Assembly (NCBI GenBank): GCA_027487575.1
Contig: JAIYDJ010000054.1
Coordinates: 47,812 to 111,811, forward strand
From: Rhodobacter sp.
Lineage (GTDB): Bacteria; Pseudomonadota; Alphaproteobacteria; Rhodobacterales; Rhodobacteraceae
DNA length: 64,000 nt
Reading direction: 5' to 3'
In this document: one piece after another, positions 17,574-25,105 of the stretch
How the letters are laid out: every line of letters starts with the position of its first letter
How positions within the stretch are numbered: position 1 is the first letter of the stretch
The notes under the pieces: generated by a model
What the model was told of the DNA's origin: nothing
Seen by the model: the letters and a program-made list of their open reading frames with translations, nothing else
Database searches by the model: none
Translations under genes and position numbers: made by a program

Positions 17574-19025
17574 ATGGCACGGAAAGCGGCAATCATAGGC
17601 GGCGGGGTGATCGGTGGTGGTTGGGCCGCGCGGTTCCTGCTGAACGGCTGGAACGTGTCGGTGTTCGATCCGGACCCCGAGGCGGAAAGGAAGATCGGCG
17701 AGGTGATGCGCAATGCGCGGGCCGCACTGCCCGCGCTGTCGGATGTGCCGATGCCTGCCGAAGGCGCGCTGTCCTTTGCCGGGTCGATCACCGAATGCGT
17801 CGAGGGGGCGGATTACATTCAGGAGTCGGTGTCCGAGCGGCTGGACCTGAAACACCGGGTGTTCGCACAGATCCAGCAATCCAGCCACGGCGTGCCGATC
17901 GGGTCGTCCACCAGCGGTTTCAAGCCCAGCGAGTTGCAGGAGGGGGCGGCGGACCCGTCGGTGATTTTCGTCGCGCATCCGTTCAACCCGGTCTACCTCT
18001 TGCCGCTGGCCGAGATCGTGCCCTCGGTCAAGACCGACCCGGCGCTGGTGGAACGGGCGAAGGAAACGTTGCGCGAGTTGGGCATGTTCCCGCTGCACAT
18101 CCGCAAGGAGATCGACGCGCATATCGCCGACCGGTTCCTTGAGGCGGTCTGGCGCGAGGCGCTGTGGCTGGTGAAGGACGGCATCGCCACCACCGAGGAG
18201 ATCGACGAGGCGATCCGCATGGGGTTCGGGCTGCGCTGGGGCCAGATGGGGCTGTTCGAGACCTATCGCGTGGCGGGCGGCGAGGCGGGGATGAAGCACT
18301 TCATGGCGCAGTTCGGGCCCTGCCTGACCTGGCCCTGGACCAAGCTGATGGATGTGCCCGAGTTCAACGATGAACTGGTCGACCTGATCGCGGGGCAGTC
18401 CGACGCGCAGTCCGGCCACCACACGATCCGCGAGTTGGAGCGGATCCGCGACAGCAACCTGATCGGCTTCCTGCGCGCGCTGAAGGACCGCAACTGGGGC
18501 GCGGGCAAGGTTCTGCTGGAGCATGACGTGCGGCGCCGCACCGAGATTCACGCCACACCGCAGGGTGCGCCGATGATCATGGCGCGGATGCAGGTTCTGC
18601 CGGGGTGGATCGACTACAACGGGCACATGACCGAAAGCCGCTATCTGTTTGCCGGATCGGAAACCTGCGACGCATTCCTGCGGCTGATCGGGGCGGACAT
18701 GGACTATGTCCGGGGCGGGCATTCCTATTACACCGCCGAAAGCCATGTGATGCACAGGGGCGAGGCGAAACTGGGCGATGCGCTGACGGGGACGCTGCAG
18801 GTGCTGCATGCGGATGAAAAGCGGCTGCATCTGTGGATGTCGATCGAACGGGAGGGCGTGGCCGTGGCAACGGTGGAACAGATGCTGCTGCATGTCGACA
18901 TGGGGCTGGGCAAGGCGGTGCCTGCCCCGGCCAGCATTCTTGACAAGCTGATGCCGATTGCCGCGGCGCATGCGGCGCTGCCGCGTCCGGCGGCGGCGGG
19001 CCGTTACGTCGGACAGCGGGGGTAG
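17574..19025 (+). CDS. lcdH: L-carnitine 3-dehydrogenase fused to a hot-dog thioesterase (betainyl-CoA thioesterase)
   Basis: Residues 1-about 320 form a 3-hydroxyacyl-CoA-dehydrogenase-like NAD enzyme (GGGVIGGGWAARF; IQESVSERLDLKH; FVAHPFNPVYLLPLAEIV). Residues about 335-480 form a 4HBT hot-dog domain (WIDYNGHMTESRY; VEQMLLHVD). Total 483 residues. In Pseudomonas these activities are the separate CdhA (carnitine to 3-dehydrocarnitine) and CdhB (betainyl-CoA to glycine betaine); a fused form is known in several alphaproteobacteria. A GGGGACGG Shine-Dalgarno precedes the ATG. With the upstream BKACE it completes carnitine to betaine. Confidence 0.9.
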   Translation: MARKAAIIGGGVIGGGWAARFLLNGWNVSVFDPDPEAERKIGEVMRNARAALPALSDVPMPAEGALSFAGSITECVEGADYIQESVSERLDLKHRVFAQIQQSSHGVPIGSSTSGFKPSELQEGAADPSVIFVAHPFNPVYLLPLAEIVPSVKTDPALVERAKETLRELGMFPLHIRKEIDAHIADRFLEAVWREALWLVKDGIATTEEIDEAIRMGFGLRWGQMGLFETYRVAGGEAGMKHFMAQFGPCLTWPWTKLMDVPEFNDELVDLIAGQSDAQSGHHTIRELERIRDSNLIGFLRALKDRNWGAGKVLLEHDVRRRTEIHATPQGAPMIMARMQVLPGWIDYNGHMTESRYLFAGSETCDAFLRLIGADMDYVRGGHSYYTAESHVMHRGEAKLGDALTGTLQVLHADEKRLHLWMSIEREGVAVATVEQMLLHVDMGLGKAVPAPASILDKLMPIAAAHAALPRPAAAGRYVGQRG

Positions 19026-19028
19026 GCG

Positions 19029-20192
19029 ATGGACTTCGGACTTTCCCCCGAACAGCAGATGATCGTCGACGCGACCCGCGCCTTCGTGGAAACCGAGCTT
19101 TATCCGCATGAGGCAGAGGTCGAACGCACCGGCATCCTGCGCCCCGAACTGCGCGAAGAGATCGCGGCCAAGGCGCGGGCGGCCGGGCTATATGCCGCCA
19201 ACATGCCCGAGGATGTGGGGGGCGCGGGGCTGGATACCCTGACATGGCTTCTTTACGAAAAAGAGCTTGGCCGCGCGAACTATGCCCTGCACTGGACCTG
19301 CGTGTCGCGGCCGTCGAACATCCTTCTGGCCTGCACGCCCGAACAGCGCGAACGCTATCTGTTTCCCTGTGTTCAGGGCACAAGGCACGACTGTCAGGCG
19401 ATGACCGAACCCGGTGCCGGGTCCGACCTGCGGGGCATGAAATCGACGGCGCGGCGGGATGGCGACGATTGGGTGCTGAACGGGACCAAGCATTTCATCA
19501 GCCACGCCGATGTGGCCGATTTCGCCATCGTCTGGATGGCCAGCGGCGAGGAGGATACCCCGCGCGGCAAGAAGAAGCTGATCACCGCCTTTCTGGTCGA
19601 CAAGGGGACGCCCGGCTTCACCGTCCGCGACGGCTACCGCAACGTGTCGCACCGTGGCTACAACAACATGATCCTCGAATTCGACGACTGCCGCCTGCCC
19701 GCCACGCAGGTTCTGGGCGCGCCGCACAAGGGGTTCGAGGTGGCGGGCCAGTGGCTGGGTGCCACGCGGCTGCAGGTGGCCTCCACCTGTCTGGGCCGGG
19801 CGGAACGCGCGCTGGACCATGCGATCCGCTATGCGGCCGACCGCAAGCAGTTCGGCCAGCAGATCGGCAAGTTCCAGGGCGTGTCCTTCAAGCTGGCCGA
19901 CATGGCGATGGAGCTGAAGGCCGCCGAACTTCTGACGCAGCTGGCGGCGTGGAAGTACGATCAGGGCACGGTGACCGAGGCCGACATGGCGATGGCCAAG
20001 CTGAAGGCCACCGAGGTGCTTGCGATGGTGTCGGACGAGGCGATCCAGATTCATGGCGGCATGGGGTTGATGGACGAGCTGCCGCTGGAACGCATCTGGC
20101 GCGACGCGCGGGTGGAACGGATCTGGGAGGGCACGTCGGAAATCCAGCGCCATATCATCAGTCGCGAGTTGTTGCGACCGTTTGGCGGCTGA
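19029..20192 (+). CDS. Acyl-CoA dehydrogenase, probable gamma-butyrobetainyl-CoA/crotonobetainyl-CoA step
   Basis: An FAD acyl-CoA dehydrogenase of 387 residues. It begins MDFGLSPEQQMIVDATRAFVE, has the FAD/substrate region CQAMTEPGAGSDLRGMKSTA, and ends with the signature IWEGTSEIQRHIISRELL. It starts three bases after the lcdH stop, so it is translated from the same message. Context suggests oxidation of gamma-butyrobetainyl-CoA to crotonobetainyl-CoA (a CaiA-like reaction in the catabolic direction). The substrate is inferred, not read from residues. Confidence 0.88.
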   Translation: MDFGLSPEQQMIVDATRAFVETELYPHEAEVERTGILRPELREEIAAKARAAGLYAANMPEDVGGAGLDTLTWLLYEKELGRANYALHWTCVSRPSNILLACTPEQRERYLFPCVQGTRHDCQAMTEPGAGSDLRGMKSTARRDGDDWVLNGTKHFISHADVADFAIVWMASGEEDTPRGKKKLITAFLVDKGTPGFTVRDGYRNVSHRGYNNMILEFDDCRLPATQVLGAPHKGFEVAGQWLGATRLQVASTCLGRAERALDHAIRYAADRKQFGQQIGKFQGVSFKLADMAMELKAAELLTQLAAWKYDQGTVTEADMAMAKLKATEVLAMVSDEAIQIHGGMGLMDELPLERIWRDARVERIWEGTSEIQRHIISRELLRPFGG

Positions 20193-20227
20193 GACGACAG
20201 GACCGGGGGCCAGCCCCCGGACCCCCG

Positions 20228-20403
20228 GGATATTTAGAGACAGAAAATGAACAAGAAGAACAAATCCGCTAACCTTGCATTAACCGTCCTGCGTCATGCT
20301 GACATGGCCGAACAGGGAGGGATCCCGATGACGGTGACGGGAAATGGCACCCTGTTTCGCAAGTCGAAGCAGGGTGTTCTTCATTTTCTGTCTCCAAATA
20401 TCC
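20228..20403. repeat. Inverted-repeat cassette B: two R1 arms enclosing a conserved SD/mini-ORF/hairpin
   Basis: The left arm 20228-20250 and right arm 20381-20403 match in inverted orientation at 22 of 23 bases (GGATATTTRGAGACAGAAAA...). CCGGGGG-CCAG-CCCCCGG and GTGGGGG-CCAG-CCCCCAC hairpins flank the arms on the outside. Inside, GGCCGAACAGGGAGGGATCC and the following CCGATGACGGT are identical to cassette A. The mini-ORF from 20328 reads MTVTGNGTLFRKSKQGVLHF and could run to 20459 (43 codons), overlapping the next gene start. A CTAA-N7-TTAA motif lies at its 5' side. Confidence 0.7.
20348..20380 (+). terminator. Hairpin inside cassette B
   Basis: CACCCTGTTTCG (20348-20359) pairs with CGAAGCAGGGTG (20365-20376) as a 12-bp stem with one G-T wobble and a 5-base loop, followed by TTCTTCATTTT. 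It occupies the same position as the perfect hairpin of cassette A although several stem bases differ, so pairing is conserved by compensating changes. A terminator or a structured RNA end is likely. Confidence 0.55.
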
Positions 20404-20455
20404 CGGGGGTGTGGGGGCTGGCCCCCACTCGGCCGGGCAAGGGAGGGGCGAGGGC

Positions 20456-22438
20456 ATGACGCGCCTCGACCGCCTTCTGCGCCCGCGCCATATCGCTGTT
20501 CTGGGGGCCGGCTGGGCGCGCAATGTCATCGAGCAGACAGCCAGGATGGGGTTTGCCGGGCAGGTTTGGCCGGTGCACCCCACCAAGGCCGACATCGGGG
20601 GGGTGCGTGCCTACCCTTCGCTGGCCGATCTGCCTGAACCGCCGGATGCCACCTTCATCGGGGTCAACCGGTTTGCCACCATCGATGTGGTGGCGGAACT
20701 GGCCGCGATGGGGGCGGGGGGGGCGACCTGTTTCGCCTCGGGCTGGACCGAGGCCGGCGAGCCGGAGTTGCAGGCGCGTCTGATCGCAGCGGCGGGCAAC
20801 ATGCCGATCCTCGGGCCGAACTGCTATGGCGTGATCAACTATCTGGACGGGGCGCTGCTGTGGCCGGACCAGCACGGCGGGGTGCGGGTCGACCGGGGGG
20901 TTGCGCTGCTGAGCCAGTCTTCGAACATCGTGATCAACCTGACCATGCAGACCCGCGCGCTGCCGGTGGCTTATGTGGCCTGTCTGGGCAACGCTGCCGT
21001 GGTGGGGTTGGCGGAACTGGCGGGGGCCTTGCTGGCGGATGACCGGGTGACGGCGCTGGGGCTTTACGTCGAGGGGATCGACGATGCGGCCGCTTTCGCG
21101 GCGCTGGCCGAAAGCGCGCGGGCGGCGGGCAAGGGGATTGTCTGCATCAAGTCGGGCAAGACCGAAGCCTCGCGCACGGCGGCGGCCTCGCACACCGCGT
21201 CGCTGGCGGGGGGCGGGGCCGCGTCGAGCGCCTTTCTGCGCCAGATCGGGGTGGCCGAGGTCGCGACTCCGTCAGAGTTGGTAGAGGCACTGAAGATCCT
21301 GCATGTGCACGGGCCGGGGCTGGGCCGTCGGCTGTGTTCGCTGTCCTGTTCCGGCGGCGAGGCGGGGTTGGTGGCTGATCTGGCCGCACCGTTCGGGATC
21401 GACTTTCCCCCGCCGTCCGATGCGCAGCGGGCGCGGTTGGGGGAAATCCTCGGGCCGATCGTGACGGTGGCCAATCCGCTGGATTATCACACCTTTATCT
21501 GGGGTGACGGGCCGCGCACCACGGATGTGTTCACCACCATGCTGGCGGGGTATGACGCGGGCCTGTTCATCATTGATCCGCCGCGCCCGGACCGGTGCGA
21601 TCCAGCGGGGTACGAGCCTGCGCTGCAGGCCATCGTCGCGGCCGCACAGGCCACCGGGAAACCGGCATTCCCGGTGGCGTCTCTGCCCGAGAATTTTGAC
21701 GAAGGCCGGGCGGGTGCGCTGATGGCGCAGGGTGTCGTGACGCTGATGGGGATGGAAACCGCGCTGGCCGCGATCCGTGCCGCGCAGGTGACCGAAGGGG
21801 TCGCGGATTGGCGGCCGCTGGCGCCGCTGCCGCCGCGCGAGAGCGTCCTGCTGTCCGAGGGCGACGCGAAGGCGGTGCTGGAACAGTCCGGGGTCGCAGT
21901 GCCGCGCGGGGTACAGGCGACGGACCTGTCCGGGCTGGATGTGTCGGGGCTGACTCCGCCCTTTGCGCTCAAGGGTCTGGGCTTCGCGCACAAGACCGAA
22001 GCCGGTGCGGTGCGTCTGGGCCTTGCAACGCTGGAGGGGCAGGCCGACATGCCCGGGGCCGCCGGCTATCTTGTCGAGGAAATGGTGGGCGGTGCGGTGG
22101 CCGAGGTGTTGCTGGGTCTGCGGCGCGATCCGGTCTACGGGGTGACGCTGACGGTGGGCATGGGCGGGGTGACGGCGGAACTGCTTGCCGACACGGTGAC
22201 GCTGGTCTGTCCGGTGACGGAAGCCGAGGTCCTGGCGGGGTTGCGGGGGTTGCGGCTGTGGCCGCTGCTGGACGGTTACCGCGGGCGCCCCAAGGCCGAT
22301 GTGGCGGCCCTGTGCGCGATGGCGGTGCGGCTTGCCGACTTGATGCAGGACCCGTCCTTCGAGGAAATCGAGATAAATCCGGTGCTGCTGCGGGCCGAAG
22401 GGGCCATTGCGGTGGATGCGCTGATCAGGAGGGTATGA
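20456..22438 (+). CDS. NDP-forming acyl-CoA synthetase (acetate--CoA ligase family), probable betaine/carnitine-type CoA activation
   Basis: A 660-residue fusion in the order CoA-binding Rossmann domain (IAVLGAGWARNVIEQ), two succinyl-CoA-ligase-like domains with KSGKTEAS and the AAASHTASLAG loop carrying the phosphorylated histidine (about residue 240), and a C-terminal ATP-grasp domain (PFALKGLGFAHKTEAGAVRLGL; EEIEINPVLLR). It forms an acyl-CoA from acid, CoA and ATP. The GGGAGGGGCGAGGGC Shine-Dalgarno region decides the start at 20456. In this operon it is the only candidate to activate gamma-butyrobetaine or carnitine; known CaiC ligases are AMP-forming, so this would be a replacement. 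Confidence 0.88.
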   Translation: MTRLDRLLRPRHIAVLGAGWARNVIEQTARMGFAGQVWPVHPTKADIGGVRAYPSLADLPEPPDATFIGVNRFATIDVVAELAAMGAGGATCFASGWTEAGEPELQARLIAAAGNMPILGPNCYGVINYLDGALLWPDQHGGVRVDRGVALLSQSSNIVINLTMQTRALPVAYVACLGNAAVVGLAELAGALLADDRVTALGLYVEGIDDAAAFAALAESARAAGKGIVCIKSGKTEASRTAAASHTASLAGGGAASSAFLRQIGVAEVATPSELVEALKILHVHGPGLGRRLCSLSCSGGEAGLVADLAAPFGIDFPPPSDAQRARLGEILGPIVTVANPLDYHTFIWGDGPRTTDVFTTMLAGYDAGLFIIDPPRPDRCDPAGYEPALQAIVAAAQATGKPAFPVASLPENFDEGRAGALMAQGVVTLMGMETALAAIRAAQVTEGVADWRPLAPLPPRESVLLSEGDAKAVLEQSGVAVPRGVQATDLSGLDVSGLTPPFALKGLGFAHKTEAGAVRLGLATLEGQADMPGAAGYLVEEMVGGAVAEVLLGLRRDPVYGVTLTVGMGGVTAELLADTVTLVCPVTEAEVLAGLRGLRLWPLLDGYRGRPKADVAALCAMAVRLADLMQDPSFEEIEINPVLLRAEGAIAVDALIRRV

Positions 22439-23232
22439 TGGACATGCTGCTGGAAGGGCCGATCCGCACGCGGGTCGAGGGGGCCGTGCTGGAGGTGACG
22501 CTGGACCGCCCGAAGGCCAATGCGATCGACCTTGTGACCAGCCGGATCATGGGGCAGGTGTTCCGCGCCTTCCGCGATGATGACGCGCTGCGTGTGGCGA
22601 TCCTTCGTGCGGAGGGTGAGAAATTCTTTTGCCCCGGCTGGGACCTGAAGGCGGCGGCGGGCGGCGATGCGGTGGATGGCGACTATGGCGTGGGCGGCTT
22701 TGGCGGTTTGCAGGAGCTTCCCAACCTCAACAAGCCGGTGATCGCCGCCGTGAACGGCATCTGCTGCGGCGGGGGGCTGGAACTGGCGCTGTCCTGCGAC
22801 CTGATCCTGTGTTCGTCGAATGCCACCTTCGCGCTGCCGGAAATCCGGTCGGGTACGGTGGCGGATGCGGCGTCGATCAAGCTGCCCAAGCGCATTCCCT
22901 ATCATGTGGCGATGGACCTGCTGCTGACGGGGCGGTGGTTCGACGCCGAAGAGGCTTTGCGCTGGGGGATCGTGAAGGAAATCTGCGCGCCGGGTGAGTT
23001 GTTGGGCAAGGCGTGGGATCTGGCGCGGCTGTTGGAGAGCGGGCCGCCGCTGGTCTATGCCGCGATCAAGGAAGTGGTGCGCGAGGCCGAGGCGCTGCGG
23101 TTTCAGGACGCGCTGAACCGGGTCACGAAGCGGCAGATGGTGACGGTGGATCGGCTGTATTCCAGCGAGGATCAGTTGGAGGGGGCAAGGGCGTTTGCCG
23201 AAAAGCGGGACCCGGTCTGGAAGGGGAAGTGA
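22438..23232 (+). CDS. caiD: Enoyl-CoA hydratase/isomerase family protein, carnitinyl-CoA dehydratase (CaiD)-like
   Basis: A crotonase-fold protein of 264 residues. LEVTLDRPKANAIDLVTSR, the oxyanion-hole segment FFCPGWDLKAAAGG and AAVNGICCGGGLELALSCDLILCSSNATFALPEI are all family features, and KANAID with CPGWDLKA resembles CaiD. CaiD interconverts crotonobetainyl-CoA and L-carnitinyl-CoA, which fits between the acyl-CoA dehydrogenase and carnitine dehydrogenase steps. The start overlaps the ligase stop by one base with CAGGAGGGT in front. It is the last gene of the carnitine operon. Confidence 0.86.
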   Translation: MDMLLEGPIRTRVEGAVLEVTLDRPKANAIDLVTSRIMGQVFRAFRDDDALRVAILRAEGEKFFCPGWDLKAAAGGDAVDGDYGVGGFGGLQELPNLNKPVIAAVNGICCGGGLELALSCDLILCSSNATFALPEIRSGTVADAASIKLPKRIPYHVAMDLLLTGRWFDAEEALRWGIVKEICAPGELLGKAWDLARLLESGPPLVYAAIKEVVREAEALRFQDALNRVTKRQMVTVDRLYSSEDQLEGARAFAEKRDPVWKGK

Positions 23233-23318
23233 GAGGATGTCTCGCAGGGGAGGTATTCTCTTGTGAGTGCGGATTTGAGGGATTTTCAGCAATCGGACGC
23301 TCGTTGATCCCGCGCCCC

Positions 23319-24215
23319 CTACCCGGTGTTCAAAAAGGCCGTCGCCCCGATGTCGCGGCGCAAATCCTGCAGGAACGTCCTGATGATCGGAATCTGGTTC
23401 CGCAACGGCGGAGCGCAGACGTAGATGGCGACCTTGCCAACGGAAACACCGGGCAGGATCGGCGTCAGCCTGCCGGAGGCCACATGGTCCTGCGCGACGA
23501 AGGCCGGAAGGCCGCCGATGCCCAGCCCTTGCGCCAGCAGGGTTGCGGCGGCTTCGGGGTCGTTCACGGTGGCGCGCACCTTGGCCGTCACGCGGTGGGT
23601 CTGCGGGCCTACGGCGAGGGTCCATGTCACCTCGGGGGTCTCGGCATTGCCGGTCAGGATGACGGGGAGTGACGGCAGGTCGTCGGGCGTCAGGACCCGG
23701 GCGGCCAGCCCCGGTGCGCCATATAGGGCGATGTCGAAGTCCGCGAGTTTCTGGACGATCAGATAGGGCGCTTCGGGCCGGACCACGCTGAACGCGAGGT
23801 CGATGTTGCGGCGAAGCGGGTCGATGGGCGTCTGTTCGAACGTCAGGGAGGCGGTGGCCTGCGGTCTGGCAGACAGAAACCTGGCAAGGAAGGGCACCAG
23901 CACCCGCTGCCCGAACAGGAACGGGGCGACCATGCGCAACGATCCCTGATCGTCGCCAGTCTGGGCCTGTGCCAGCGCCTGTGCGGCGGCAAGCGCCATG
24001 CGCACATCGCGCGCGGGCGTGGCAAACGCCTCGCCGATGCGGGTCAGGCGCAGGCGCCGGCCGGTTCGTTCGAACAGTTGCGCGCCAACGGCCTGTTCGA
24101 GCTTGCGCAAACGTCGGCTGACCGTGGTTTTCGGCTGCCCGAGTTTGGCGGCGGCGGCGGTGATGCCGCCTTCGCAGAGGATCGTGTCGAAAAGGGCGAG
24201 GTCGCCTGCATCCAT
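23319..24215 (-). CDS. LysR family transcriptional regulator
   Basis: A 298-residue LysR-type regulator. The winged HTH is at the N-terminus (FDTILCEGGITAAAAKLGQPKTTVSRRLRKLEQAVGAQLFERTGRRLRLT) and a periplasmic-binding-like effector domain follows. The start at 24215 (MDAGDLALF) fits the family; longer track starts do not. It is divergent from the cysteine hydrolase gene with about 100 bp between, so it probably regulates that gene. Effector unknown. Confidence 0.88.
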   Translation of the reverse strand: MDAGDLALFDTILCEGGITAAAAKLGQPKTTVSRRLRKLEQAVGAQLFERTGRRLRLTRIGEAFATPARDVRMALAAAQALAQAQTGDDQGSLRMVAPFLFGQRVLVPFLARFLSARPQATASLTFEQTPIDPLRRNIDLAFSVVRPEAPYLIVQKLADFDIALYGAPGLAARVLTPDDLPSLPVILTGNAETPEVTWTLAVGPQTHRVTAKVRATVNDPEAAATLLAQGLGIGGLPAFVAQDHVASGRLTPILPGVSVGKVAIYVCAPPLRNQIPIIRTFLQDLRRDIGATAFLNTG

Positions 24216-24316
24216 GATCGTGCCACTACCGGGATAGGATGTTCCGGTTTGTGCCACTTTCGGCACTCTCGGGCCACCCCATTTCATGCGGGCAGCCAGC
24301 AACATGGAGAATGGCA

Positions 24317-24976
24317 ATGACCGCGACACCCCAAGACAACCCCGCCCTGACCGGCATGACCGCAGACGACACCGCACTGGTCTATGTGGATTATGTGACC
24401 GGGTTGGACAACCTGATGAACACGCTGCCGGGGCGGGTCTACCGCAACAACGTCGCGGCCTTTGCAAAGTTCAGCGCGTTGTTCGGCCTCCCGACGGGGA
24501 TCATGGGGGAAGAGAATGCCTATTACGGAACCTTCCTGCCCGAGATCAGGGCGCTGATCGACGCGGGCGCGCGGACGTTTCAGCCGCGATCCTCTCCGAC
24601 CGGCTATACGCCCGAGTTTGCCGACTGGCTGGCCGCGACCGGAAAGAAGACGGTGCTGATCGGGGGGATTTCGCTGGACAACTGCACGCTGCATACCTCG
24701 CTGGACCTGCTGCGGCACGGCTACAGGGTGTTCGTGGTGATCGATGCGTCGGGGACCAACAGCAAGGTGTCCGAGGATGTGGCGGTGATGCGGCTGATCG
24801 CGGCGGGGGCGGTGCCTGTGGGCTGGCTGACCGCCTTGACCGAATTGGGCCGCGATTTCGCCGGTCCGCACGGCAAGGGGATGATGCAGATCATTCAGGC
24901 GCACTGGCCCGCGTCCACCGTGGGGCCGACCCACGATACGACGCCTGACGGACACGGGATGCAGTTGCCGTTTTAG
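24317..24976 (+). CDS. Isochorismatase/cysteine hydrolase family protein
   Basis: A 219-residue cysteine hydrolase. The catalytic aspartate is in ALVYVDYVTGLDN and the nucleophilic cysteine in GGISLDNCTLHTSLDLLRHGYRVFVVID; this arrangement resembles YcaC-like hydrolases. GGAGA abuts the ATG at 24311, so the ATG at 24317 (MTATPQDN, six-base spacing) is preferred. The position, divergent from a LysR regulator and upstream of a GMC oxidoreductase, suggests a catabolic amidase-type role, but the substrate is not readable. Confidence 0.82.
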   Translation: MTATPQDNPALTGMTADDTALVYVDYVTGLDNLMNTLPGRVYRNNVAAFAKFSALFGLPTGIMGEENAYYGTFLPEIRALIDAGARTFQPRSSPTGYTPEFADWLAATGKKTVLIGGISLDNCTLHTSLDLLRHGYRVFVVIDASGTNSKVSEDVAVMRLIAAGAVPVGWLTALTELGRDFAGPHGKGMMQIIQAHWPASTVGPTHDTTPDGHGMQLPF

Positions 24977-25105
24977 CAGCAGGTCGAGGCGACCGTATGG
25001 GGCGGCGGGTTTCCAAAACCGACGCCTCCGCGTCGCTCTCTACCCATCCCCCCCGGCGAACCCGCGCTAACACTCCCTCGCCCGGACGCGGGTGTGGGGT
25101 GTTTG

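Noticed and set aside
20254-20290. CtrA-like TTAA-N7-TTAA sites in the cassettes
   Set aside because: Both copies deviate at one half-site (CTAA-N7-TTAA and TTCA-N7-TTAA), so a cell-cycle regulator site is not supported, though the spacing is intriguing.
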